From assembly GCA_002415855.1 (NCBI GenBank), contig DIAS01000050.1:1-64000 (forward strand): DNA of 64,000 bases, read 5' to 3'. A program made the translations under genes and the position numbers. Under the pieces are notes generated by a model that saw only the letters and a program-made list of their open reading frames with translations, was not told where the DNA came from and ran no database searches. The stretch comes from Bacteroidales bacterium UBA5072 (GTDB taxonomy: Bacteria; Bacteroidota; Bacteroidia; Bacteroidales; UBA10428). This document shows, piece after piece, positions 1-8,627 of this stretch; position 1 is the stretch's first letter; each line of letters opens with the position of its first letter.

Positions 1-1097
1 CCCTTGGCACCAACAGCTAAACCCACATTTTGATTTAAAAACTGAACTGATAAAAGATGATTAAAAGTGCCACTTCCTGAAATTAATTTCCAGGTGTCTC
101 CTCCATCGGAACTAATCTGAAGAGTTCCAGTCTCACCAACAGAAATACCTGAACTCAAATTAAAAAAATGAATGGCATTCAAATCGTGAATATTTTTTGT
201 AAAATTCCATGAGGAACCTCCATCTTCTGTTTTTAATACGATTCCTTGTTCACCAGCAGCCCAGCCAATATCTGAATCGGAGAAATAAACACCATATAAA
301 CGGCCTGAATATAAAAAGTCTCGCTGTGACCAGTTAGTTCCTCCGTCAGCAGTATGCCACATCGTAACAGACGGATTGACAATATCAATTGAAATGCCAC
401 CCCACATGTCACTCGATATATTTATCTGCGATGCTCTTAAACCAACAGCCCAACCATTTAATTCATCAGAAAAATAAACATCATATATCCATGAGGCACC
501 AAATAGAGAAGTTTCGATCCAATTGTTACCGCCATTCGTAGTTAGGTAAATCTTGCCTGAACCAGAACTACCTACAGCTATTCCCTTGTTTTCATCGAAG
601 AAATAAAAACTCTCTAAAAAAGTCAAAGAGGGTGTTGTGAATTGAGTATTCCAATTTATGCCGCCATCTATTGTTTTGTAAATATTTCCTTTACTTAGTA
701 CCCATCCTATATTTGAGTTAAAAAAATAAACATCCTTTAAATAAATGTAATTTGATAGATTTGAGGATATTTGATTCCAAGTTCTTCCTCCATCCGATGT
801 CTTAAGAATTATAGGATCGCCTCCAACTATCCACCCTGTATCTGAATTAATAAAACAGATAGAATTAAGATCCTCATCAGTACCAGATGCTATTTCAGTC
901 CAATTTATTCCGCTATCATTAGTCATTAGGATAATACCTGATTTGCCAACAGCTATTGCTTTGTTCTCACTCAGCATATGAACATCACAAAATGCATTTG
1001 GATAGATTGGCGGACTTTGTTTAATCCAGGCATGTTGTCCGTTAGCAACGATGTTAATAGTGAATAGAACAATCAATAGAAATATTGGTGATTTCAT
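1..1097 (-). CDS. Secreted Ycf48-like beta-propeller repeat protein (3' end cut by window)
   Basis: The reading frame runs from an ATG at 1095-1097 to the left edge without a stop, so about 365 residues are visible and the C-terminus is missing. It begins with a hydrophobic signal peptide (MKSPIFLLIVLFTINIVA). The rest is repeats of about 45 residues, each with a GWAVG or GIAVG strand and a T-x-D-GG-x-x-W turn, the Asp-box/BNR pattern of Ycf48-like propellers. In Bacteroidota such proteins are usually surface-exposed and often end in a sorting domain; that part lies outside the window. The ligand is unknown. The fold call is fairly secure and no function can be given. Confidence 0.8.
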   Translation of the reverse strand, partial: MKSPIFLLIVLFTINIVANGQHAWIKQSPPIYPNAFCDVHMLSENKAIAVGKSGIILMTNDSGINWTEIASGTDEDLNSICFINSDTGWIVGGDPIILKTSDGGRTWNQISSNLSNYIYLKDVYFFNSNIGWVLSKGNIYKTIDGGINWNTQFTTPSLTFLESFYFFDENKGIAVGSSGSGKIYLTTNGGNNWIETSLFGASWIYDVYFSDELNGWAVGLRASQINISSDMWGGISIDIVNPSVTMWHTADGGTNWSQRDFLYSGRLYGVYFSDSDIGWAAGEQGIVLKTEDGGSSWNFTKNIHDLNAIHFFNLSSGISVGETGTLQISSDGGDTWKLISGSGTFNHLLSVQFLNQNVGLAVGAK

Positions 1098-1430
1098 AAT
1101 TCTTCATTTACTTATGCGGTGATATTTTAATTATTTTTCTAATCCAACAGGAATATCCTGATTTCCAAACTTTACTGTTAAACCATTTCTGTATAATTTA
1201 CAACATCTGACTTAAGAAGTCAAGTAATTTGAAAGGTTTTTGCCTCTAACAGTTTAAAAATAGGTTATCAATTCTTTGAGGGTGCAAACCATCCGGAGAA
1301 TTACTAAACATAATACCCATGCTGCAAAAACAATCCCCAGATTGTCCCCCACCCGCACTGAAACCAAATAAAATAAATTGACTTAACTTTTTGTACCGTC
1401 AAATAAGAATAGGGACAAGGGACTCGCTTA

Positions 1431-1586
1431 ATGCTGATTCTGTGGGATGATTCTAAAGATCAATCCACAAAAATATCACTTATACCCTACTTTTGGCTGG
1501 TGGTATATATGGCCATTGTCCTTGTCCTGCTTATCGTTGCTTCCTCGATCCAGTTATTTACACATCAATTGACTGTTTTATACTGA
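1431..1586 (+). CDS. Possible 51-aa single-helix membrane microprotein
   Basis: An ATG-to-TGA frame of 52 codons encodes a polar start (WDDSKDQSTK), then a stretch rich in V, I, L and A (about residues 22-42), long enough for one transmembrane helix, and a short polar tail. A purine-rich AAGGG lies about ten bases before the ATG. It stands alone in a long spacer. It could be a real microprotein or a chance frame; no family was recognised. Confidence 0.25.
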   Translation: MLILWDDSKDQSTKISLIPYFWLVVYMAIVLVLLIVASSIQLFTHQLTVLY

Positions 1587-1624
1587 AAATGAACTATTTA
1601 TTGTCATTTTTAGTCAAAATTAAC

Positions 1625-1655
1625 TTGACTTTAGGTCTATTTTATCGTACCTTTT
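1625..1655 (+). promoter_or_regulatory. Candidate promoter for the InlB-repeat lipoprotein
   Basis: TTG at 1625-1627 and TACCTTTT at 1648-1655, 20 bases apart, approximate the Bacteroidota -33/-7 pair (TTTG and TAnnTTTG). The match at -7 is one base short of consensus. It would give a leader of about 60 nt before the ATG at 1725. Confidence 0.3.
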
Positions 1656-1724
1656 AATAGAATAGAGGGATTTAACTTCAGTATAACAGCAATGCAATTA
1701 AGGTTTCACCTAAATTAAATCCAG

Positions 1725-2669
1725 ATGAAAAAAATAATGCAATTCAATCACATTATTTCATGTCTATTCTTTACTTCTTTATTAGCATTTACAACAGGAT
1801 GTGAAAACGACGAAAAGACAGAATATTCCTTAACGGTAAATATTCTGCCAGCCGGTGGTGGAACCGTAGATTTGTCGCCAAGCAATGTCACATATCCGGA
1901 AGGTATTGAGGTTACCTTGTCACCAAATCCCAGTTCCGGTTATGAGTTTACATCATGGAGCGGTACAGATGCATCGTATGTAAATAATAACAAAATAGTC
2001 ATGAGTAAAAACATGACTGTTATTGCTAATTTCTCAATCAATTCATCTTCATCACTCAACAGTTATTTTCCAATAGAAGAAGGGGTTAAGTGGACATACA
2101 GGGTTGATTTTCCTAAAAACTGCTCACTTCCTTATATGCCATGGTTTATTTATCCCGAAGGATTAATTAGCACGAGCATGACTCATGGAATGGGATCTTG
2201 GAATGAAGGACAAATCAATTTCGAAATACTCGTTAATGAAGTTTTTGAAATAAAATCTGATTCAACAACTTGGAATATATCTTTAAGTAGTCCAGGTAAT
2301 AGTTTTTATTTTTACATATCCTCTTTTAACAGCAATCGTTTGCAGCTTATAATTAGTAATGAGAAAGCAGATTTAAATATTATTGGAGAAATGGATATGG
2401 ATCCTCCTAGATGGCAAATTGCAAGAGCACTTGCTCGTCTTACCTCTGAAGATTTATCTGAGAAATTTAATATTTCCGTTCCTGCCGGTGATTATAGTAA
2501 TTGTGTAAAATCAATTGTAAATATTAATGGTGATGGAACTCATGTTTATTCAGGAACCTACCCTATTGAAATATACTTGGCTCCAAATGTTGGAATTGCT
2601 AAAGCCATTGGAAAAGATAGAGATGGAACTGTTCTTTATACTTTAGAATTAACTGAATTTAGTAATTAA
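1725..2669 (+). CDS. Lipoprotein with N-terminal InlB B-repeat-like domain
   Basis: The 314-residue product starts with a lipoprotein signal ending at TTGC (Cys26), so it is probably anchored to an outer membrane leaflet. Residues about 34-103 (YSLTVNILPAGGGTV, GYEFTSWSG, MTVIANF) match the divergent InlB B-repeat pattern, a small beta domain common in surface proteins. The remaining 210 residues are a beta-rich, serine/asparagine-rich domain that I do not recognise. It opens with YFPIEEGVKWTYRV, a motif common at the start of Bacteroidota lipoprotein domains. The gene stands alone. Function unknown; a surface role is inferred from the signal and repeat only. Confidence 0.75.
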   Translation: MKKIMQFNHIISCLFFTSLLAFTTGCENDEKTEYSLTVNILPAGGGTVDLSPSNVTYPEGIEVTLSPNPSSGYEFTSWSGTDASYVNNNKIVMSKNMTVIANFSINSSSSLNSYFPIEEGVKWTYRVDFPKNCSLPYMPWFIYPEGLISTSMTHGMGSWNEGQINFEILVNEVFEIKSDSTTWNISLSSPGNSFYFYISSFNSNRLQLIISNEKADLNIIGEMDMDPPRWQIARALARLTSEDLSEKFNISVPAGDYSNCVKSIVNINGDGTHVYSGTYPIEIYLAPNVGIAKAIGKDRDGTVLYTLELTEFSN

Positions 2670-2913
2670 AATTTCTACAGACAGAAATACCTAATACCTA
2701 ATTGCCCATTAAGGGTTTCACCATTACGGGCAGTGCATCTCCAGCTATAAGGTTTTTGAATGGCGGATATAAATCTGGTACCACGTTCCCTTAATGGTCC
2801 TAATCTCAAAAGTCGTTATAGGAAAGTATTATTGCTTTAGCTGATCAACAATTACAATCTGCTTCTGGGATCCGGGGGAAAAGCAAACTCCACCGAACCC
2901 AGTATTCGTGTAA
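2670..2913. other. Non-coding spacer between convergent lipoprotein genes
   Basis: About 245 nt between the end of the InlB-type gene and the terminator of the next, convergent gene. No reading frame, repeat or RNA structure could be supported. Confidence 0.5.
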
Positions 2914-2948
2914 ATAAAAAAGGATCCTCAGCAAGGGAAGATCCTTAT
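2914..2948 (-). terminator. Intrinsic terminator of the 2968-3855 lipoprotein gene
   Basis: Read on the minus strand, AAGGATC and GATCCTT form a 7-bp stem (2920-2946) followed at once by a run of T. It lies about 20 nt past the stop codon of the minus-strand gene. Confidence 0.75.
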
Positions 2949-2967
2949 TTGTGTCCTTTTAATTATC

Positions 2968-3855
2968 TTATTTTGTTTGTTCAGGTGCCGGAACGGCAAC
3001 AATCATACTCCTCACTGCCTTAATCTTCTCAAACATGGCTAAAAAATTCTGGTTCTCAAAAATTTGCGGAGCGGTTATTTGGGAAATATCTTCCGGAATT
3101 ATATTTTGCTGACGCAAGGCTTCAACAGCTTTTAATTCGTCCAGAATAATGCCGGAATCCGTTTCTTTTTTAACCGATTCCATTAATGCAATGACATCAG
3201 GCAGTATATTCATGTGTTTGCGCGTAGCATACAAAACCTCACGCATCGTTATAAGCCTGGATGTTTCAGGCAAATCAACATTGCTTTTGAAAATGATATT
3301 GAACAGAATGAATTGTTTTTCGATGTAATTACCGCCAATTAGGCCTGCAAATATTCTCATCCTGTCCTGCTCTTTTAAAACAGTTTCTGACGCAACAATA
3401 TTTTCGTTCAGTTTAATCAGAAAACTATCCACGCTTGGATTGAGTTCGGTGTAGCGTTCCAGAATCATTTCATCAAAACCCGCACCCATACCCAACTTTA
3501 CTGCAAGGCTTTTAGCTGCCATCATACTGTTATAGCCGTTATTGAATTCACTGCTGCTGTATTGGTAGAGACCGTCAACAAGATATACACCCATATTTGC
3601 AGCAGCCAATACATCATTGCTTAGATACTTTTCACTGTTATTCGGATCGTTGATCAGTTCCGGCATAAAATCCACCGTTGAAAGCTCCAACATATCCATT
3701 AAGTCGGTAGGCATACGGACATCCATGTCAATTTTTTCCAGCTTTTCGGTGAAGGCTTTAAATTCATCTGCCTGACCCGTATTTTGATCGATATTTTTAT
3801 TCTTGCAGGCAATTAATGCTGCCGAAAGAAATACACAAACAAGTATATTTTTCAT
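2968..3855 (-). CDS. Lipoprotein of unknown function
   Basis: The start is placed at the ATG at 3853-3855, which begins MKNILVCVFLSAALIAC, a good lipoprotein signal with Cys17. The longer frame to 3921 would put 22 untypical residues before the signal. The mature part (about 279 residues) is predominantly helical, acidic and without transmembrane segments, with phrases such as YLVDGLYQYSSSEFN and EEDRMRIFAGL-like helices. No domain was recognised. The gene is monocistronic, with its own terminator downstream. A periplasmic-facing or surface lipoprotein is the safe description. Confidence 0.7.
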   Translation of the reverse strand: MKNILVCVFLSAALIACKNKNIDQNTGQADEFKAFTEKLEKIDMDVRMPTDLMDMLELSTVDFMPELINDPNNSEKYLSNDVLAAANMGVYLVDGLYQYSSSEFNNGYNSMMAAKSLAVKLGMGAGFDEMILERYTELNPSVDSFLIKLNENIVASETVLKEQDRMRIFAGLIGGNYIEKQFILFNIIFKSNVDLPETSRLITMREVLYATRKHMNILPDVIALMESVKKETDSGIILDELKAVEALRQQNIIPEDISQITAPQIFENQNFLAMFEKIKAVRSMIVAVPAPEQTK

Positions 3856-4097
3856 TATCATAAGTTTTGGTAGATTTCTGTCTAAAGTAATAAAAAAATT
3901 TAACTGGTAAAAACAATTCACTTCACAGGTCCTGTGTGAAGGTAAAAAACGTAGATTGCCGTGTGTGAAAATTGCTCCTGTTTTTCAATTAAATGGATGG
4001 CATTTGAAAAAAGAAGTCCCTATTTTCAATGCGATTTGCTTGTTTAACAAATATGAATTATTTTGTCAAGCATTATCTTATTAAAAAACATTGTCCT

Positions 4098-4289
4098 ATG
4101 CTTACACAAGCTGAATTGATTATCGTGGGATCATTGGTAGTAATCCTGCCTGTTCTTGCACTCATCAGCATTATTCCCGGAAAATTTGAAAAAAACGATA
4201 AACTGATCTGGATATTGGCTGTTTTGCTTGTCCCTATTCTGGGACCCATCATATACCTGTTGGCTGGCCGAAAGAACAAAATTAAGTAA
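4098..4289 (+). CDS. Small two-helix membrane protein, PLDc_N-type
   Basis: A 63-residue protein is obtained from the ATG at 4098 (MLTQAELIIVGSLVVILPVL). Two hydrophobic helices flank a short polar loop (PGKFEKNDKLIW), and the second helix contains LLVPILGPIIYLLAGR. The spacing and the W...LVPILGPIIY phrase match the PLDc_N (phospholipase D N-terminal-like) membrane module, which also occurs as stand-alone small proteins in Bacteroidota. An upstream in-frame ATG at 4029 adds 23 residues with no clear role. The gene ends 16 nt before the aldo/keto reductase start and may be cotranscribed with it. The function of stand-alone members is unknown. Confidence 0.65.
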   Translation: MLTQAELIIVGSLVVILPVLALISIIPGKFEKNDKLIWILAVLLVPILGPIIYLLAGRKNKIK

Positions 4290-4305
4290 GTAACCCAATC
4301 GGAAA

Positions 4306-5280
4306 ATGGAGAATCAAACAATCCAGCGTTCCCTGGGACGCAACGGTATCCTGGTAACTCCGGTGGGTCTTGGTTGCTGGCAGTTCAGCAAGCAAAACAA
4401 CCTGGCAGGCAAATTCTGGCCCAATCTTGATGATGACCTTATCAACAGGATTGTTTCCCTTTCCCTTGAAGGAGGGATCAACTGGTTCGACACCGCTGAG
4501 GTGTATGGCATGGGTGCATCGGAAGAAGCGCTTTCCAGAGCCCTGCAGGCAGCGGGGAAAAAGCCGGGCGAGGTTGTCATTGCCACAAAATGGTGGCCCA
4601 TGTTCCGCTTCGCTTCCAGTATCCAAAGAACAATTGATAAACGTATCAATGCCCTGGCACCCTATCCTGTTGATCTTTACCAGGTTCACCAGCCATTTAG
4701 TTTTTCGAATGAAAGAAGTGAAATGGCCGGGATGGCTGAGCTTTTTAACCGAAGGCTGATCAGAAGCGTGGGAGTAAGTAATTTCTCAGCGCGGCAAATG
4801 AAGAATGCCTGGAAAGCCCTCGACAAAATGGGTATTCCACTGGCTTCCAATCAGGTGCAGTACAATTTACTGAACCGTAAGATCGAATCTAACGGTGTAA
4901 TGGAACAGGCCAAAGAACTCGGCATGACTATCATTGCCTATTCACCTCTGGCCCAGGGATTGCTTTCAGGTAAGTTTCACGACGATCCGGAACTGATCAG
5001 GAACATTGGATTCAGAAAATACAGCGCCATGTTCAGGCCCGAAGGTATTGAAAAGAGCAGGCCTGTGATCTGCCTGCTGAAGGAACTCGCGCTCAGACAC
5101 AAGGTAACACCTGCACAGGTAGCCCTCAACTGGCTGCTTCACTTTCATGGAGACATGGTTGTTGCAATTCCGGGAGCAACCCGGGAATTTCATGTCACGG
5201 AAAATGCAGGTGCACTGGCATTCAAACTTTCCGATGAGGATATGGAAAGACTGGATAAAGCAAGTACGGTTTTCAAATAA
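4306..5280 (+). CDS. Aldo/keto reductase
   Basis: A 324-residue TIM-barrel NAD(P)H-dependent oxidoreductase. The catalytic tetrad is visible as Asp62 and Tyr67 in FDTAEVYG, Lys95 in IATKWW and His128 in YQVHQP. GVSNFS and AYSPLAQGLLSGKF are typical of the YajO/Tas-like branch acting on carbonyl substrates, and the C-terminal VAIPGATREFHVTENAGAL binds the cofactor phosphate. Length fits the family. The stop codon is only 6 nt from the end of the convergent DUF1858-DUF2249 gene, with no hairpin between. The physiological substrate cannot be deduced. Confidence 0.9.
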   Translation: MENQTIQRSLGRNGILVTPVGLGCWQFSKQNNLAGKFWPNLDDDLINRIVSLSLEGGINWFDTAEVYGMGASEEALSRALQAAGKKPGEVVIATKWWPMFRFASSIQRTIDKRINALAPYPVDLYQVHQPFSFSNERSEMAGMAELFNRRLIRSVGVSNFSARQMKNAWKALDKMGIPLASNQVQYNLLNRKIESNGVMEQAKELGMTIIAYSPLAQGLLSGKFHDDPELIRNIGFRKYSAMFRPEGIEKSRPVICLLKELALRHKVTPAQVALNWLLHFHGDMVVAIPGATREFHVTENAGALAFKLSDEDMERLDKASTVFK

Positions 5281-5286
5281 ACGGAC

Positions 5287-5805
5287 TTACCTGGTGATAT
5301 AGACCCGGTACTCCCCTTCGGCTTTCTTTTCCAGCCAGTGCTTATGGCCCAGGCTAAGTGTTTTGTCGAGCAGGGGTGCGGGAACAAAGGGAGCTATTAT
5401 TTCCAGGATCTCATTTTTGCCCAGTTTTTTGACGCCCGCCAGCACCTCATGCACAGGTTGCTCTCCGCGGTTGAGCATTTCACGGATATCGACAGTGCTG
5501 ACAACAGCTTCTGACCTGAACCAGCCTGGACATTCGGTTGTATATCTGGTCCCCGTACCATCCAGCTGTTCAATGGTGCCCTGTCCAACCTGTTCACGCA
5601 GCCTGTTTACCAGCGCTTCAACGCTCAGTTTTCCAATGACGGCTGCCTGGCCAATGTTGGTTATGCGTGCAATGGTCTTACGCAGCAATGGATTTTTCAG
5701 CTTTCTGAATTCAGGCGCCGAGGATATCAGTGTTTCTTCGAGCTGAGGATAGGCTTCCAGCAGATCGAATATTTTAGTCTTCGGTGTAATGATCAACTTC
5801 TCCAT
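5287..5805 (-). CDS. DUF1858-DUF2249 two-domain protein, last gene of NO-response operon
   Basis: A 172-residue cytoplasmic protein. Residues about 1-70 (KTKIFDLLEAYPQLEETL, then NPLLRKTIARITNIGQAA) match DUF1858, related to the N-terminal domain of ScdA/YtfE iron-centre repair proteins. Residues about 100-172 (VVSTVDIREMLNRGEQP, HKHWLEKKAEGEYRVYI) match DUF2249. DUF1858 and DUF2249 proteins often accompany hemerythrins and nitrogen-oxide enzymes. The start is 2 nt after the stop of the DUF438-hemerythrin gene, so translation is probably coupled. The role is inferred: damage response or signalling during nitrosative stress, possibly with its hemerythrin neighbour. Biochemistry is unknown. Confidence 0.8.
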   Translation of the reverse strand: MEKLIITPKTKIFDLLEAYPQLEETLISSAPEFRKLKNPLLRKTIARITNIGQAAVIGKLSVEALVNRLREQVGQGTIEQLDGTGTRYTTECPGWFRSEAVVSTVDIREMLNRGEQPVHEVLAGVKKLGKNEILEIIAPFVPAPLLDKTLSLGHKHWLEKKAEGEYRVYITR

Positions 5806-5807
5806 AT

Positions 5808-7055
5808 TCAGTCTATTTTTCCGGTATATGACAAAATCCGTTGTTCTCCTTCAAGTTCACGGATATGGGTCAAATCCTGCGACACTTCAAGTGTGCCGAG
5901 ATACTCCCCTTTTTCATCGCGCAAAGCGTAATATTCAATATAAATGAACTTCCCCTTCATTTGAATCCAGAATGGGGCATGGGATGCCCTGCCAGATTTG
6001 AAATCATCCAGGATCTTTTCAATGATATGAACACTTCCCGGGGGATGACATAACCTCACATCGCGGTTGATGATGGAACGGCTGCGTGCGAAAATGCGGT
6101 GACTGCCCTGGGTGAAGTACTTCACTTTATCGTCCTTGTCCACAAAGGTCATATCAACCGGCATGGTATTTAAAATGGCCATGATTTCCCAGGCCGTAAA
6201 ACTACCTGATGGCAATTGTATGGTGCCATTCTCACTGGATATCCCGGTGTTTTCATATCCCTCGGCAGGCAGTCCCTCCGGTTTCCAATCCACTTTTGGG
6301 TCGAAAAGGGCGAAGCCGAATTCCAGGGTTTGCTTATGGATATGCCACCAGTCTTCGGTTGTAAGCACATCCATGCACATGGGGAAAAGGATCTCCTCCT
6401 CCTTTTTGGTCATATCGGACAGCGATTTCAACACAGGCACAAAAAGCAGTTCCAGGGCATCCTCCAGATCCGTTTTTTTCAATTCCCGGGTACGAAGGAT
6501 CTCAATACATCCTTTCAGCTGGTCGCGTATTTCATCGTGCTTTCCCCACATCACCTTGGGAGGCCCTGTGATCCCGTTTTTCTCCAGATAAGGGAACACG
6601 AGGTATTCTTTTCGCCGGTAATGCTTGTCAATGTCCATTAATTCATTGAAACACGACAAAAGTTGCAGGGTATGATCCCTGAAATGATCATCCTTTACGG
6701 CATACAGGTTTCCAAGAAGCGTTTCAGCCCTAAGGATCAGCTTACGCAGCTCTATATTCTCATTCTTAAAAACATCTACGGGATGGCCTTCCGGGATGGC
6801 CTGTGCCCCGCCAATGTCGATGTGGCCATCGAGCACCTCACCGTGAACATCGCAGAGTCTTAGAACCTCGGTTTCCGGCAAACCCTCCTGAATAAGTTCC
6901 TGTTCCACTTCAACCACTTCGCCGTACGGGATCATCTGCAGGGTACTGATCAGTTCAGCCCGCACCTGCCCGGGATCTTCTCCCTGGTGCAGTTTCAGGA
7001 TAAGCTCTTTCAGTCTCTCTTTTCTGAATTTTGAATTGTTGATTAGCTCGCTCAT
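5808..7055 (-). CDS. DUF438-hemerythrin-PAS protein
   Basis: A 415-residue cytoplasmic protein with three domains. Residues about 8-80 are DUF438 (LKELILKLHQGEDPGQ). Residues about 90-240 are a hemerythrin-like HHE domain with candidate di-iron ligands His91, His145, Glu150, His173, Glu220/221 and His238 (HYRRKEYLVFPYLEKNGI, VMWGKHDEIR, EEEILFP). Residues about 285-410 form a PAS domain (MTFVDKDDKVKYFTQG, YYALRDEKGEYLGTLEV). This architecture is known in anaerobes and is thought to sense or buffer oxygen or NO. It lies in the Rrf2-led operon, 22 nt after the PepSY gene and 2 nt before the DUF1858 gene. A role in NO protection or Fe-S repair is inferred from context. Confidence 0.88.
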   Translation of the reverse strand: MSELINNSKFRKERLKELILKLHQGEDPGQVRAELISTLQMIPYGEVVEVEQELIQEGLPETEVLRLCDVHGEVLDGHIDIGGAQAIPEGHPVDVFKNENIELRKLILRAETLLGNLYAVKDDHFRDHTLQLLSCFNELMDIDKHYRRKEYLVFPYLEKNGITGPPKVMWGKHDEIRDQLKGCIEILRTRELKKTDLEDALELLFVPVLKSLSDMTKKEEEILFPMCMDVLTTEDWWHIHKQTLEFGFALFDPKVDWKPEGLPAEGYENTGISSENGTIQLPSGSFTAWEIMAILNTMPVDMTFVDKDDKVKYFTQGSHRIFARSRSIINRDVRLCHPPGSVHIIEKILDDFKSGRASHAPFWIQMKGKFIYIEYYALRDEKGEYLGTLEVSQDLTHIRELEGEQRILSYTGKID

Positions 7056-7077
7056 TTGATTACCTTTTGTTATAAAA

Positions 7078-8613
7078 TTAAGCCTTATCCTGCTTTTTTC
7101 TATATTTTCTCCACCATAATAAATAGCCGCTGATCACCACAATAACCCCTGTTAATCCACTGAGAGGAACAATAAGGAAATAGAAATCGCCCGTAAGGTT
7201 CTGAAATATCCTGCCGGTATGTATTTCCAAACAAACATTCCAAATGGACATTTTTGATTCGTTAATAATATCCGGTGGCATACCTGGAAAAATTTTGTCG
7301 TGCCACAGCGGGATTACCCCCTTGTTATAATCAACCATGAACTGTTTACCACCGGTACCCGTAATTATACCGGTAACAGCATAATCTCCCACAGGACGTC
7401 CGTTTGGATTATCCCTGTAAATCTCTGCCCTGGCATAATTGTATATTTCGGGATGCTCCGGTTGCCAGAGAAACAGCCCGCTGAAGGATCCAACCAGGAA
7501 TGCACCCTCACGTGCATGTTCAAGTGTATTAATACCCATTACACTCACGGGAGGCTGGTTTTGGAAACGAACTGGTCTCAGCCCGTCCTCCTCGAGTGCA
7601 TACATGCCCTCTGAAGTGGAAAGCAGGAATATCCCCCTTCTCTCATCATAAATTATATCCCGCAGTTTGTCATACCAGGGATTGGGCTGATCAAGATGTG
7701 AATACTTCAACGGTGCAACTTTTGCTCTGGCTATAGCAAGAAGCAAAGGCGGGCGAAGAAAGATCCCGGTAAGGAATAAAACAATTAAAAACACAAAGGT
7801 CCAGGTTCCGGCTTTATTATGCCATTTCAGCGCCCATTTGCTGACACGGACCAGCCTCACTGATGATTTGTTTTTCTTGATCCTCTGCCTTATCCAGTCC
7901 GGAAAGAAGAAATATAGAATTCCGGTAACAGCTAAAAACAAGGTTATTAATCCCAGCAGATCCACATAGATTTTTCCAGGCAAACCGAATAATTCTCCGG
8001 AATGCAACTGCCAGATTGTCTGAAACAAAGTCACCTGGTTCACATAATCTTCCGGGGCAAGAAGTTCAATTTCCGCGAATGTCGTTCGAATCCCCTGCGA
8101 TTTCCCTTTATAAAGGTGTGAACGATTGACGGCATATAACGTATCCCCCCTGCTTTCGATACCCGTAAACCGCTCACTATCCACATCAAGCTCTAACTTC
8201 TGCCAGGCTTCTGAAACCTGGTCGTAGGCATAAAGTCCGAAAAGTGTGGCTGCATAAAGTTCTCCGTCAACGGTCCGGTGTAAATCGAAAATCTTACGGT
8301 TATCACTACCCTCGGGAAAACCGGAATGATATGATGTAAATTCTGTAAAAGTTGAATCAGCCAGCCAGATACCGATGTTCCCATATACCAGGATGCTGTC
8401 GGGGCTTATAATCAGGTTTCCCTTTAATGCTGCGTTGTTCCAGTTGTTATACCGATAGTTGGCTGGCAGGTATTTCCGGTTAATATCTGCCCCTGAAAGC
8501 AACTCCCTGTGGTTCATTATGATGCCTGTAATGGCATAATATAGCAGTACGAGCGATATGATTAAGCCCGGCCATTTGTGAAGTTTTTTGAAAGTCTGCC
8601 AGTTTCCTGCCAT
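7078..8613 (-). CDS. PepSY-associated membrane protein
   Basis: A 511-residue inner-membrane protein with four hydrophobic helices (about 14-34, 216-238, 272-290 and 480-505), as in the PepSY_TM family linked to flavin or heme reduction and iron uptake. Histidines of that family are seen at His12 (KLHKW), His35 (IIMNH), His204 (WQLHSGELFGLPGK), His265 (KWHNKAGTW) and near 470 (LEIHTGR). The two exposed loops contain short propeller-like repeats (DGELYAATLFGLYAYD; GAFLVGSFSGLFLW), which is unusual. It starts 14 nt after the Rrf2 regulator gene and belongs to the NO-response operon. Electron transfer to a cofactor or metal is possible but unproven. Confidence 0.85.
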   Translation of the reverse strand: MAGNWQTFKKLHKWPGLIISLVLLYYAITGIIMNHRELLSGADINRKYLPANYRYNNWNNAALKGNLIISPDSILVYGNIGIWLADSTFTEFTSYHSGFPEGSDNRKIFDLHRTVDGELYAATLFGLYAYDQVSEAWQKLELDVDSERFTGIESRGDTLYAVNRSHLYKGKSQGIRTTFAEIELLAPEDYVNQVTLFQTIWQLHSGELFGLPGKIYVDLLGLITLFLAVTGILYFFFPDWIRQRIKKNKSSVRLVRVSKWALKWHNKAGTWTFVFLIVLFLTGIFLRPPLLLAIARAKVAPLKYSHLDQPNPWYDKLRDIIYDERRGIFLLSTSEGMYALEEDGLRPVRFQNQPPVSVMGINTLEHAREGAFLVGSFSGLFLWQPEHPEIYNYARAEIYRDNPNGRPVGDYAVTGIITGTGGKQFMVDYNKGVIPLWHDKIFPGMPPDIINESKMSIWNVCLEIHTGRIFQNLTGDFYFLIVPLSGLTGVIVVISGYLLWWRKYRKKQDKA

Positions 8614-8627
8614 CTCCGGATAATTAA

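Larger units (their letters stand above)
1098..1724. other. 627-nt gap with one possible micro-ORF
   Basis: AT-rich spacer between a minus-strand and a plus-strand gene. It holds a possible 51-residue single-helix protein (1431-1586) and a plausible promoter near 1625-1655, listed separately. No RNA gene, transposon end or long repeat was recognised in the rest. Confidence 0.5.

Noticed and set aside
2670..2913. Possible remnant of a transposon or pseudogene between the first two lipoprotein genes.
   Set aside because: Translations in several frames gave no recognisable peptide and no inverted ends were found.
4314..4689. Long open frames on the strand opposite to the aldo/keto reductase, and similar ones opposite carB, cusA and norZ.
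   Set aside because: They lack recognisable domains or start signals and sit fully inside well-supported genes; they are mirror effects of codon use.
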